Source: Stropharia rugosoannulata
Taxonomy: Eukaryota > Basidiomycota > Agaricomycetes > Agaricales > Strophariaceae
Reading direction: 5' to 3'
DNA length: 64,000 nt
NCBI GenBank assembly: GCA_028532985.1
Contig: JANCIK010000008.1
Coordinates: forward strand, 620,001-684,000
Position 1 is the stretch's first letter. The number at the start of each line of letters is the position of its first letter. The position numbers and the translations under genes are program-made. Below the pieces are notes generated by a model. That model saw only the letters and a program-made list of their open reading frames with translations, ran no database searches and had not been told where the DNA came from. This document shows positions 35,143-47,105 of this stretch, piece after piece.

Positions 35143-37951
35143 ATGTCTACGCTCCCGCGTTCGGTCTATCCTCCTGGACCAAGTGCGAGCACCTTTGCAC
35201 ACAACCAACGGCCGGTGTCCGAGTTCGATTCAGGGATAAACACATCTACAGCATGGACAGAGCATCTTGTTTCTCCTAGGGGTCACTCCAGACAACATTA
35301 CTCCGAATCCGATGCCCTTCAGCCACATTTTCCATCTGACGAGTACGACAGCGACACGACCCACTATGATGACGATAAAGCTCAGCCACTGAGCCGGCCA
35401 GCGCACGTACTCTATGCCTTTGCTGGAACACCAGCTTTCCGCGAGCTGAGTGTGGCACCGCGGGACGTATTGATTGTGCTACGGGAAGACGCCGGGCAAG
35501 GATGGAGTCTCGTAAAGGATGCTACCGGACAGGTGGGCCTGGTTCCGAAAGGGTATTACCAGGTATTTATTAAGCTTAAACAAAGCATTCATGCTTATCA
35601 TTAATTTAGTTCGATGATTCAGAGGACGGGAGTGTAACTCCCCGAGCCTCCTCACCACCACCAAGTTTAATTACGAAATCACCTCCCGCATCCTCAATCG
35701 TACCTCAAAGTACTGGGGATTGGCTACCACGTATCCCAACCAGCATTCGCCAGCGTCTACTCGGTGGAAGATCGCTGAACCGCTTCTCCAGCTTCGTCAC
35801 CAGCGGGGCTGAAGCTTATATTTTAAGCACCGACACTGTTCCATCCGTCTCCCCTCCCACACATAGCAAGGAGCCATCCCTGAGGGCGTATGCACACTCC
35901 AGGGATGTGACTTACACATCATCCTCTGATGACTCACGGGAAGAATATTTCGTCGATGCAGGCGCGGCAGGTCCAGCATGGCGAGCGCGTACCCCACCTT
36001 TCAAGGTTCTGGTGCACTCCCCGCTAAAACGCACGGACGGCGAAGGGAAAGGGACGTATACCATGTACAGCGTGACTTCTGTATTCCCGTCTGGAGTGCC
36101 GGGAGCGGCGGGTGCGGATACGGCAGACTGGGTGGAGGTAGATGAGCTAGAAGACGTACCCCCTTCACCGGTGCCGTCAGATCCTGGGGACCCAGCACAT
36201 ACCATCACCGTACAACGCCGCTTTTCTCACTTCGCCCAGCTGCACACTTTCCTCACTCGTCTTCTACCGGGCATCGCTTTCCCCCCTCTCCCTGCCAAAT
36301 CCTATGCGGCCCGAATGAATGCGGATTTTGTCGAGGCAAGGCGAGGTGAACTGGAGAGGTATCTCGCAAAGTTGGTGAGACATCCCCTGGTCAGAGCAGT
36401 GGAGGGAGTCATGTTTTTCTTAAGCTGTGAAGACGATGCGGTAAGTGGTCAACTTACTATACAAATACATGTACTTACGAGATTACAGGAGCTGACACGC
36501 CTTCTCCCTACTTGCTTTCCGTCAGTGCCCCCGCCATTGTTCTACGCCCGTACTCATCACCCGGCTTTCAACCTTGATGTCGAAGACGCAACGACGGCCC
36601 TTGAAGGGTTCAAAATGCATACCAAGGCAGCGGGGACTGGTGTTGAAGGCCTCCGTGCCGTATACGGGTCCGCCAGAGACGCAAGGGTGGAGATGAGCAA
36701 GGCAGAGCGAATGATGTCATATGCACTGCTCGACCTAGTCACATCATCTTCGCTACAAGCTGCTCAGCGTGCAACCGGGACGTCCCCGAATGTAGAAGGT
36801 GACAACGATTCTGATTCTGGATCACATTCAGCGAAGGAACCTATGCACCTGCCTCGGGGACTAGCCAACTCTGACGGTGCGTGGTGCTGGCGCGAAGGGT
36901 GTAAAGGTGATCAAGCGATATCTCTTTAGCCTCCAGGTTGTGCTAATCCCTTTTCAGAATGCCTACGAGTGAGCAAAGCTGTTCAGAAAACGAGCGAGAC
37001 GCTGCAAACGGTAGCCAACTTATACGATGGTCACGTACGTATATATTCGCTCTTGCTCGTTATATAGACTATCTAATTCCAGTTTATCCAATGTAGGCCC
37101 GTATGACCTTGTTGACCAGTCATGAGTCGCTGAAGTTAATGGCACATCCGCCAGCCGTGTACGAGGTGCTTTGATTTGATTTGAAAATAATATTCAGATC
37201 TTTTGACGTCGAACTCGTTTGTAGGGTGTCACAACGACGCATAAATCAACACTCTCGCGATATCGCAGAGCACTTGGGGGCGACGCCTCGGCGGATAGCT
37301 CTTCACAGGTACGATCCGTGTTACCAGCTCGGTACCACGGATAAGCTGGGTCTTACTGATTCATGTGGTGGTCAAGGCGAACGAAAATATGGCCTCTAAA
37401 TGCGAAACTGTTCTGAATACCACCATGGCAGAAATGGACATATATCACACGCAAAAGAGCGAAGACCTGAAAGCTTTCGTTGAAGATCATCTGGATGGGG
37501 AAATCAAATTTTACGAACAGGTGAGTTCCATTCCTGCGTACCATCACTTTCAAGGTTGACAAAAATTATCATTTAGATTCTGAGCCGTCTCAAATCTGCA
37601 CGGGAGACATTCAATGAACCAGCATATACCACCCTGGGTGAATCTCCCCGCCCGCCATCTATCTACGAACGTGACCTTCTGTCTCCTGATCTCAGCTCCC
37701 CGACCACATCTACGCATTCCCTGTCTCGAGCACATCACCGTCCACCTGCACATATCACGCATCTCGTAGCACAGCGCACAGCCCCGCTTTACCAGCCAGC
37801 GCCTCACGTTTTCGACGTCGCTCCAATGCGGCCCGTGAGCGTTGCGATACAGGAAGGAGTGGAGATGCTTTTTGGCGGGAATGGCGCCGGTGAAGGAGAT
37901 TCAGAGAGTGAAGGGATAGGGGGGAAGGGAGTCCTGAAAGGGCTTTGGTAA
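35143..37951 (+). CDS. SH3-PX sorting nexin (SNX9/SNX18-like) with helical BAR-like C-terminus
   Basis: Exon 1 (35143-35562) holds an SH3 domain: ALYDF-like VLYAFAGTPAFRELSV, then LREDAGQGWSLVKDATGQVGLVPKGYYQ. Exon 2 starts at 35625 and, after a disordered linker, carries a PX domain (HTITVQRRFSHFAQLHTFL, then PGIAFPPLPAKSYAARMNADF, then RRGELERYLAKLVRHPL). Later small exons encode helices: ECLRVSKAVQKTSETLQTVANLYDGH, and AEMDIYHTQKSEDLKAFVEDHLDGEIKFYEQ. These fit the BAR-type membrane-curving region of SNX9-class proteins. Such proteins bind phosphoinositides and link membrane remodelling to endocytosis and actin. The C-terminus is Pro/Ser-rich. Internal joins between 36.4 and 37.6 kb are approximate. 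Confidence 0.82.
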
Positions 37952-38686
37952 TGTAACTTCATGGGCGCTGTCTGGCAGGCCCTGTGCTGCGCAGGAGAAC
38001 CCAACAAGGTGAATGAACACGGGTCCAGTTGCACAGTAGCATGACTTGGGGCACGACGTCTTGCCACCGTAAACCCCTGTTGCATTGTACCCGAGGCAGC
38101 GTTACTCCGCGGTGTATCATTCCTACTGTATATTCGAACACCTCTAACGGTATCCCAGTTTTGTTGGGAATCTGAATCTTTTGAGAACTGTACCTTGTGA
38201 CGCGGAGAAGCTTTTGCTGTTTATAATCTCAGTTTATTAAGCAGACACAACGGGTGCAGTTCGACGTATAATCTGTTCTATCATCTATGGGTTTATTGGC
38301 TAATCTGCATTAGTATTTCGAAATCATCGTCTTCTCTTAGCTGTGACTTCCACTAGAGTGTTCCGTTGTAAGACGCCGAATTGTTAATATGACGGCGTAG
38401 AACTTCAGCCGAACATGCTCATTGCTAAACAAGTCAGTACTTAGCTCTGTAGACGCCATTAATTGAAGGAGAAGAACGAAAATAGTTCTGCATCCGGGTG
38501 CTACGCCAACTACACCCAGCCCAATCATCACCGGTACGGCTACGCTGCAAAAGATCGGGTGAACGGGCGAAAACTTCGGACACTCTAGCGGGTTCTCCAC
38601 CTGCCCAGCACGGATGCAAATCCTTTGGGTATATAAGGACCGCTTGCTGAAAACGACCATGAACCTCACCGACGATCTCCAGCAAT
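37952..38686. other. Intergenic region upstream of the cutinase gene
   Basis: Contains the 3' flank of the SNX9-like gene and the CE5 gene promoter; a TATATAAG element lies about 55 bp before the cutinase ATG (near 38630). No gene recognised. Confidence 0.45.
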
Positions 38687-39505
38687 ATGTTTACTTCTTT
38701 ACTATCTTTCATTGCCCTTGCCGCTACGCTGATCCCTGCAGACGCTGTACCAACTGCTGCCCCTCAGAGCCCCTGCGCAGATGTGCATATCATCGCTGCA
38801 CGAGCGTCGACAGAAGCGCCGGGCCCCGGCATTATTGGCGCACTCGTCACTCAAGTGCAAAATACGAGTACTCAGACTATCTCCACCGAAGCCGTAGTCT
38901 ACCCTGCCACGCTCACCAACTACGCAAGCAGTTCCGCCCAGGGTACTTCGGCGACGATGGCTTTGCTCAACACCCAGGTCACTACGTGCCCGGGACAAAA
39001 GATCGTTCTCGTTGGATACTCACAGGTGGGTTCACCAACTTGGTCTGGTCGTAAATGGGATTAATATGCTTGTTCATCGGTTCTTTAATAGGGTGCTCAA
39101 GTTATTGGTGACGCCGTCGCTGGCGGTGGCGGTGTTACCGGACTTGGTCCAGCGACCGCGCCAGTTGCTGCTTCGGTTGCCGACCAGGGTATGTCTTTTA
39201 CTCACATACGATACAGTCCGTTTCATTTATCATAACAAATTACAGTCATTGCAATCGTGCAGATGGGCGACCCACGTCACGTCATTGATCAACCGTTTGA
39301 CCGTGGCACCGCCACTCTCGACGGTCTCTTCCCTCGCCTACCGAGCCAGCAGTACAGCAGTATACTTCAACCGCGTATCATGTCCTTCTGCGACTTCAAC
39401 GATCCGTTCTGTGCGTCGGGAGCTGACCTGGAGGTCCACTTGACGTACCTAGACAGGTACCAGAACACAGCTGCAGCCTTCATTCTAGAACAGATTGGCG
39501 GGTAG
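38687..39505 (+). CDS. Secreted CE5 cutinase/acetylxylan esterase
   Basis: Exons 38687-39025, 39092-39188 and 39246-39505 join to 231 residues. A signal peptide (MFTSLLSFIALAATLIPADA) is followed by the CE5 fold: DVHIIAARASTEAPGPG, the nucleophile motif GYSQG spanning the first intron, MGDPRH, and the disulfide and acid block CDFNDPFCASG. A late His sits in HLTYLDRYQNTAAAF. Together these give Ser, Asp and His. CE5 enzymes are small serine esterases that act on cutin, acetylated xylan or short esters; the sequence alone does not separate these. The length is normal and no carbohydrate-binding module is attached. It is extracellular by signal peptide. Confidence 0.92.
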
Positions 39506-40490
39506 AACTTTAGAAGGTAGTCTAGTACAAATGATGGACGTTTGAGAGTGGAATTTTGAAAAACACTGAAATGAAATGATTTAACAAATTGAAGAGGGTC
39601 AAATGAGAGGTACTTGCGAAGGGGTTCCGAGTTGTAAACATAAAAACACCGGCCCTAATCAAGTTCCCAAAACACAAAAGTTAAGCTTTCGTGGATAAAG
39701 GCTTTAAAAGTTAGAGATTCTGCAGGAGCAGAGTAGTGAGAACTCGAAGAGCCGCTCAATCCTCGAAGTGTTTTTCTTTCTTCGAGGCCTTGCGGAGGGT
39801 TTCTCGGGCATGGTGAAAACGGCTGAATGGCGCGCGGGTGGCTAGGCTTGCCGAGGGTGCCGTTTCTCACACTGCCTTAGAATCGACGCGAGTTGGGAGT
39901 CGGGCTTGACTCGGGCTCTACATGAGGGAACGTTAGACCGAAAAAACCCTGAGTGATTGGACCAGGCACTTGGGGCGAAAACATGCCGAAGTACAACTTG
40001 TTGAGCCAAACACTGAACAGCAGGTGGATAGGCGCAAAAAAAGAGAACCTACACTAAACTGCGGCGGCCGGTGACGAAAAGTGGGGAATTCTTTTCGTTG
40101 AGAGCCTGCTAAGTATCCACAAACTGGTTGGCATTGACACACTTAAGCATTTGGCTTTCGGCACATTGTGCAATTTTACCCAAAATTATACTTTCATTGA
40201 TTGCTGGGCAAGAAACTAAAAAAGTTGTGTTTCTTCATCTGTGTTTCTTCATCACAGACCTATGTAAGTACTGACAAAAGATGACCTAGAAAATCTACAC
40301 TAGTTGAGAATAGATTTAAAATTCTTCATGATCATTGACAAGTCATCCAATCACTGCCATTCAAACTCAAGAGACAGACTCAACTCAATCATTGAAAAAT
40401 ATTTTTAAAAGCAGTTGATTTAATTTATAAGTTAACTAAGTTACAAAATAATGTAGAGAGCCAAAACAAAAAGTTAACGTGCTTTGGTTA
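39506..40490. other. Gene-free stretch after the cutinase gene
   Basis: No family-like coding frame. A 14-bp tandem duplication (TGTGTTTCTTCATC type) lies near 40227-40255, and the last 300 bp is strongly AT-rich. Confidence 0.4.
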
Positions 40491-40910
40491 GATCTGCCTC
40501 ATACAAGGCAGATCCTAAGCCCAGGTACCACGACAAGGTAGCACGTGGTGGACTAAGCTGCCCACCATACCCAGGAAAGAAACTACTCACCTAGTGACCA
40601 CTGAAGCTTAAGGTGCTGAGTGTTGCTGCCTCACAGGCAAAAATCTCATAAGGAAAGCTAGAAGTCAGCACCCCACAGGTCAGACTGTTATGGTCTAATG
40701 ACTACAATCTGGCCCATGGGCTGCTAACTAGAGACAGGGATAGAGTGGTGACAAGATGGATGAAACAAAGGAGAGGCATAGGAGGATGGGAGAGAACATA
40801 GGGAGTTCATTAGCCCTACATAAAGTAGGGCTAGTACCGGCTGCACATGGCAGCAGGTCTTTGGCTCGGGAGCCAGGGTGTGGGTGGTCTGAGGGCACTG
40901 CCCCCAAGAG
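40491..40910. repeat. Hairpin-rich block
   Basis: Several perfect short inverted repeats fall within 420 bp. GATCTGCCT/AGGCAGATC pair at 40491-40499 and 40506-40514. TAGCCCTAC/GTAGGGCTA pair at 40811-40819 and 40825-40833. CTGC/GCAG lie at 40841-40853, GGCT/AGCC at 40863-40874, and GGGC/GCCC at 40893-40903. A GCCCATGGGC palindrome lies near 40713. No coding frame is supported. This may be part of a degenerate transposon or a structured RNA; neither is shown. Confidence 0.5.
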
Positions 40911-40930
40911 ATAGCGGACAAAAGATGCGA

Positions 40931-41484
40931 TTACTCAGCTGATCTCATGTGCATAAACTCGGAGGGGGCACTTAGGTGCCACTTCAAGCTCAGACCGACT
41001 TGCACTATCTTATGGTATCCGCGCCGTCCTCTCTTCGTGAAAGGCGACGTGTTAAAATCTAAACAAGATATTGTCAGCACTGAAAAAACCGCGAGAGGTA
41101 AGAAAAACTGACGTTTAGCAGATATTCGAGCAGTGTTCAATGGAACGCACGGCTGAGGGAAGGCAAGCGTCGAATCAGTACTATTCACAGACCACGTAGA
41201 ATCGGACAGACCTTGTTTAATTTCCCATATCAAGTGTAGATATCTCCTTTACACCCCCTGCAACGATGAGCGATGAGCGAACTATCAAGAAAAGGGGAAG
41301 GATAGATAGAGACACGAACCGTTTTCTTCAATATTTTTTGCGGCTGGCATCAGTTCTGGAGAAGACAGGGTTAGAGGCCACAGCATTGAGGGCGGAATCA
41401 ACATAGGGAATGAGAGCTGAAGACAAGTTGAGACGAAGGAAGGGTGGTGAGGAGTTGGGGAGAGGAGGGGAGCCCTTTTATACA
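40931..41484 (-). other. Unresolved small spliced locus with promoter-like upstream
   Basis: On the minus strand a TATAAAAG box (about 41476-41484) is followed by a CT-rich stretch and an ATG at 41404. Plausible introns are 41344-41280 (GTTCGT...GCAG) and a 33-nt GTCAGT...TTTTTTCAG near 41120-41085. The downstream frame ends at 40931. I could not join the exons into one clean open frame, so this may be a short protein gene with a missed exon, a non-coding transcript or a decayed gene. Confidence 0.25.
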
Positions 41485-41496
41485 AGGATTCTGGTT

Positions 41497-41557
41497 GGTT
41501 ATATTTGGCCACCAATACAAGAATTCCGACAACTAGATGGTTATGTTTGGTCACCAA
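41497..41557. promoter_or_regulatory. Paired palindromic 19-mers upstream of a minus-strand TATA box
   Basis: GGTTATATTTGGCCACCAA (41497-41515) and GGTTATGTTTGGTCACCAA (41539-41557) differ at two positions and lie 42 bp apart, four helical turns. The second contains the perfect palindrome TTTGGTCACCAAA. Both lie just upstream of the minus-strand TATAAAAG at about 41476-41484. They look like dimeric regulator sites; no factor is identified. Confidence 0.4.
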
Positions 41558-43850
41558 ATGCGCTTCCTGAACCACATATTGGCAGTGCCCTGCACAACAT
41601 TAATTTTAGACATCGGAAAAAAAGTGAAGTGGCCGCGTTCTAGAAGCAGGAACCCTCGCAAGCTTTAAATCAGCATGTAGTATGTCATGCACAGCGTTCA
41701 AGCAAACCGCGTCGCTTTATCCCGTCGTTGTAGCTCACCGCTTTAGCTCAGAACACGACAGTCTTGGGCACATATATGCCCAATCTCTTAGTCACTTTCC
41801 CCCCTGATCATAATATCCATCGGCCGTGTGTTAAATTATCATCGATTATTGTTCTGAAAATTATTACTCAGAACAGTTAAACAGCCGTCCTACCAAGAAT
41901 TTGACCCGGCTCGTATTGGCCTCTTCAGATCAGCATCGAAAAGCGTTCTGACTCAGAAAGAGTAGACAGATCACCGCGCTGAGGAAACCGATACGGTTCA
42001 ATTGAATCTGAATCTGCCTCAGGCGAAGTCAACTCAAGCGATCCAGTTATATTTGGATCAACAGCTGCCGAGGCCAGTTAACGAACGCTATCAAAAAATT
42101 CGAACACCGCTGTGGGTTGGTCCAGCGTTACTAGGAAAGGGACAGGCAGTTTTTTTTTCTTGTTCTGAATGGGATAAGAAGATCAAGGCGTGATAGGAGC
42201 TCCGGCGCCGTGCTTGCGGTTCTTATGTTTTTCCGCCGTGCGTGTAGGCTGACCACGCGCCGTTTCGCGTCAGGCCCCGAAATTGAACATCCATCTCCCA
42301 GTGCTCCTTGCCATTAATACCTGTGCAAAGCCTGAGAGCACAGGAAGGCACAGTCGCAATTGATGTCTCTTTTCGAACACAAATTATGAGTACCCCATTT
42401 CTATTGGAAAAATACGGACTTATTACTAGCGTGGAACCGCAGACGACGAGTCACAGAGTGCCTTGCATCGAGTTTGTCCTAATTTGTGCATGCCAACAGC
42501 GCACGTCAGCTCACGTCCATTTTGATCAGGTTCTCACTGGCATCAAAACAAAAAACCTACCGAGCGACTACTTGATATGGGTTTATGATTGTGATGCGCT
42601 GAAGTTATGTGCTTTACGCTGAGCAGCCTGATATCATCCCCGATCCATATCGACCTGCCGTGCACCACTGTTTCCCACCGGAGCTGTCTGCCACATCCTG
42701 CCAAAAGATCACCGGTCTTGCTTTATGCCCGAGAAAATCTGTGATTGCGTCCATAACATTTATTGAAGCCAGTTGGAACGCTGAGTGTACATATTTTTAG
42801 AAATTTCAAGACGATTTAGGAGTGGTTTGTTGCAGACGCTGAGTACTTCCAACGATGATACCGTGTACAAGACAGCATTTAAGAGTAGGAAGTGTAGTCC
42901 CGAAGACCAAAGATTGAATACAGAAGCGCACCACAAAGGCGCGAAAGACGGAGCCGGTATAAGGGTACAGATATGTACGACCCATGTCGTACGCAGGAAT
43001 GAAAAGGATCACAGGAACTGTCATTCCACTACAATGGCTGGAGTACATCAATCTATTAAGACCTCGGGCAAGAAAGCAGTGAATGATCAAGGCTTTCAGC
43101 GGCGAGGGCAAAAGAAAGCGCACGCCAGCGCATTGGGATGGCAGACTAGCTCGGTAGTTCCCATAGAAAGTGTATAGAACGTGTTTGGAATGAAATAAAT
43201 ATAGGCGGGAGCGATAGCGTGCCGAGATCGTACTGAACACCACTATAACCAATGTCCCGAGTACCTCAATCCATTAAGACCCCATGCATGCTACTCGCGT
43301 TCACGAGCACCGGTCTCTGTGGGGTCAAAAGAATGGGTGCGGGGGAGCATTGGAAGTGGCACTGTCTTTGACTCGACCTAACTGAGGAGAGAGAGAAATT
43401 GGATGCAGGACTCGAGGTATGAACGGCCGCCTTTATACAAATAAAAGGTGCCACTGAATCTCTGGCCGACGCAGGCGGACTCGAACCGAGTGGAACAAAT
43501 TAAGCAACTTCGAAGCATCGAATGTCTAGGATGGCCAAAGCGCGTACGCCTGATAGTAAACATGAGTGGCCACCACCGTCCTAATTAGATTTTCGAATTC
43601 AATTCTACATTAGGGCATCAGTGGCCGAGCCAAAAGAAAGCCGGCATACCTATGGCCACTGCGCTTTTGACAATAAGCCTGAACACGTTTTCCATTCAGC
43701 CAACAAAGGAAGATGCCGTAGAATCTTGAATGCAATGAATTGTATCTCTAACAAATGAATCGTACATAATGCACGATGATCGATACTAATACAAGAGGGC
43801 AAATGCGACAGCGTAAAGACAGCATAATAAATCGTAACATCATAAAATCT
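41558..43850. other. Gene-poor region with a short direct repeat
   Basis: No open frame with family signal on either strand. A 23-bp direct repeat, with two mismatches, occurs at 43041-43063 and 43259-43281. A T-tract lies near 42150. Possible open frames near 42.3-43.2 kb overlap on opposite strands and were not accepted. Confidence 0.4.
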
Positions 43851-46210
43851 CTAGTAGGCAAACCTGAAGTCTACCCGTGCGTTGCCTTCGTCTTTGGTAG
43901 TTTTGATGTACTCCTCTTGCTCCTGAAATATTGATGATATTAAGTCACTAAGCATGTAGCTTGAGGGAGGAATATTACAGACCTTTTTAGTCCATGAGTT
44001 CCACTTTTTCTCGCGTCTGTTGTTCAGCGTGCGGTAGAAGAAGTACGTGAGGACGTAGATCACGATGTTCATCGAGCAGATAGCAATGAGCTGCCGGTTA
44101 CCGCGCTTGTCTGTGATAGTGGTCAGCACGTACATGGGGCCATAGAGTAGAATAGAGCATACAAAGCGGCTTATCGTCCTTGCGATAGATGTTGGCCTAC
44201 AACATGAGGGATTAGACGAACGAAGCGAGCTATATATAGTCAGCAACCACTCACATAAACAATTGCACCCGTCTGGACAAACATGTTGTAAACGCTAGCA
44301 GAAACTGTTCTGAAGAAGAAATGAGATTGTTCCATTAATCCGTGAAGGCTGCTCTCGTACCGTTGTCTAACACTAAACGAGTTGCGAGATGCCCAGGCGA
44401 CTTGAATAGGGTGGATATAAGGGAAGCCGGTGATCAGTGTAATCACTGCGTAGTAGATCCAGTTCGATGTGTTGCCGTCAAACGTATAGAGAGCAATGAG
44501 GAGAGGAAGCGCCCAGATTTGCAGAATGAGAGTGGCAGACACGCGACTGTTCGCCGCCTCGCTTACCCAGGCGGTGAAGAATAGCATGACCGCTCCAATG
44601 ACAACAGATGGGATGGTAAGCAGATTCGTCTCCGTAGTATTGAATCCTAGCGCGCGGAGGGACAGTGTAAGGTATGTTTGCGGAGGACCGACAGGCACTG
44701 GAAGATGGCGTATGAGTACCATACAAGCGTTGAGGCGACGAACAAAAACTTACTCATGTGAACGAGACCCAGAGCATACAGCGGCCAGAGTCTCCAATCC
44801 TGAATGGACTTCCAGATCATCTTGATGCTCAGACCCTCGCGATTATGCATGTCGGACTTTGCTGGATCGTCACGGAGAACGCTGAAAAGGTCATGGTAAG
44901 CGTCTGCTCATCATGTTGATTGTGATCCGACTCACCGGTTGACAAGAATGACTTCCTCCCTGTGCACGAAGAACATTAGGCTCTACACTCGCGTTCCCAG
45001 AAAGACAAGGACACTATACCTCTCACTAAACCAACCGGCTGGCCTGAACCATGTCTTCGTCTGAGAAGGACCAGCGGGCATCATGAAGAACGAGATTAGC
45101 CCGATCACAAAGGTGATGAGCCCTTCAATCAAGAAAAGATATCGCCATCCCTCCTTTCCACCAACACCGCGCAAACTCAAGAGGCCAGTAGCCAAGAATG
45201 CGCTTATGATGTCGGACAGGTAATTCGAGAACCAAAAGAAAGCGAGACGAAGAGGCACTGTGGCAGAAGTTAGCACTTTACATGCTAAAATATGATATAG
45301 CCGTTACTTACGCTCTGGCCCAGTGTAGAAGTAAGAAAGGTATAGAACAACATCAGGAATGAAGCCTCCTTGGAGGAATCCGATCAAAACTCTGATGAAT
45401 TCACGAGTTAGAAAGGGGGGGTGTCAAACAAGGAATGATATAAGGACTCACCGGCAAATAAGAAAACTTGTCCGCCCAGAAAGCCAGAATTGTGAGAACG
45501 ATACAATGCTCCACAGCGTCACTTGGGAAGGGACCCAGATGTCCGGGCCAACACGTTTTGAAACCAATTGGGAGGGTAGTTCTGATATTTCAATATTCAT
45601 CAGCATGGAGTTGACGTACAACGATGAGGGTGGGATAATGTACCTGCAACCAAAAATGCGAGGCGGAAGAGTGTATTACCCAGGTTAAAGTCGTTGGTGG
45701 TCAAACCAAGGTCGTCAAGTAAGTTATCAGAGTTGGCTTGAGAGATGTTTGACCGATCTAGGTCCAGTGCGAGGAACATGATACACGCCCAAATCATAAT
45801 GCGTATGTCGATTTTCCTCACAATTTTCTACGGAGGAAAAATGAGGTCAATGAAAAACGGCTATATCACAAGTGGAGACAGACTCTTTCTTCTCTCCATG
45901 TCCAGCGCGCCAATGGGTCGAAGAGGTGAGCATTTTCAAACTGCGGCGGTGGTCGATACGCCTCGAGTGTAAGCGGATTGTCGAAGACGGAAGGTTGGGT
46001 GGCTATGGCATCGGGGTCGAGCTTTGGCTCTTTCCACCAAGTCAAAAGAGATAGAAATCCTCTGTTCTTGGAGTCGACAGGGGCGCCTAACGGAGGTATC
46101 TTCTCGGAAATATCACTGGATGACGAGGTGCTGGAGACATCCTTCTCGTCGTACACATCGACAGAGGCGCTTTCTTTTTCTTTCTCGTTGACGATGAGAC
46201 GAGTAGACAT
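43851..46210 (-). CDS. MFS permease of the allantoate/anion:cation symporter (Dal5-like) family
   Basis: Multi-exon gene from the ATG at 46210 ([20 protein letters not shown]) to the TAG at 43851. A roughly 110-residue acidic cytosolic head leads into membrane helices. The family signature after helix 1 is [27 protein letters not shown]. Then come [57 protein letters not shown], and the second-half helices ([59 protein letters not shown]). This architecture is that of fungal Dal5/Tna1/Vht1-type carriers for small carboxylates and vitamins. The substrate is not determined. The family includes biotin permeases (Vht1), but that does not by itself link it to the avidin gene 5 kb away. Confidence 0.85.
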
Positions 46211-47105
46211 GGCGAAGGGGAGCCGAGGACTGAATATTCAACGAGCAGACAAGAATCCATTTATAAAGGTGCACGACATTTTGCTTGGTCCCTGTGTTAG
46301 TCGCGTTGATTAGCCCGAATTGCGAAGAGAACAGACTACATTGCGCTCAAACCGTGGCAATGGCGCAATGCTGATTGGTATACATCAGAGGAGCGGAGTT
46401 TACTTGTTATAGAACCCCACCGTACCTAGCCAAGACTGTGTACTTGAAATTCAAGTTCGGCTGAGCGTGCTTATCACAGCGGCCTGTCGCAACTCGATGC
46501 TGCGAGCCAACCGCGACCTCTGCTACGCACTACAACTCAATATGGATTCAGTCTATAGTCTCGGAGACAAAAGTTAATGTTCGATAGACCTACAAGAGTT
46601 TTTGAAAATGACCGCATCCGAGGTCCGTACTCCTGACGCTCAAAGGTTTGATCACCCATCAGAAACGGTCGCTGACGTTTAGTTTGCGTGCTTAATGTTG
46701 TATTTCTGGTCGTACAAGCAGCCGGATTGATGTTCCGTGGAGCGCTTTCTTCATGTTGTATTTCGCTGGGTATTGGAGCTGTAGGCCACATTGTGGTCGT
46801 TGAAAAGCAAGTTCATTTTGACTTCAATCACCGGCGGCTGATGACGGTCCGGAACAATCCGTCGGCATTTTAATCTTTGCCGAACCGGCCCGTTGATTCA
46901 AAGAGAGTGACCGTTGCTTTGAAATGACTGATCTCTTTCTTCTCTCTACAAGCAACATCTTGTGCTCTCTTTTGACCGACGACGTTGTGGGTGATACAAA
47001 CCTGCTTGTAACAAAAAATTGTGTGATGCATTTGCCTCACCTGTCGTGTGTAAAGCGTCCACGTCCCGGTGTGAAATTGAGTGTTATTACAAATTTAAAT
47101 CATTA
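46211..47105. other. Intergenic region
   Basis: MFS promoter and the 3' flank of the 47106 gene. No additional feature recognised. Confidence 0.4.

Noticed and set aside
42785..43252. Overlapping open frames on opposite strands of 130 and 148 codons
   Set aside because: Neither has family signal, splice context or plausible composition.
43430..43520. Possible minus-strand tRNA with a GGTTCGAGTCC B box
   Set aside because: The acceptor, D and T stems do not pair properly and there is no A box at the right distance.
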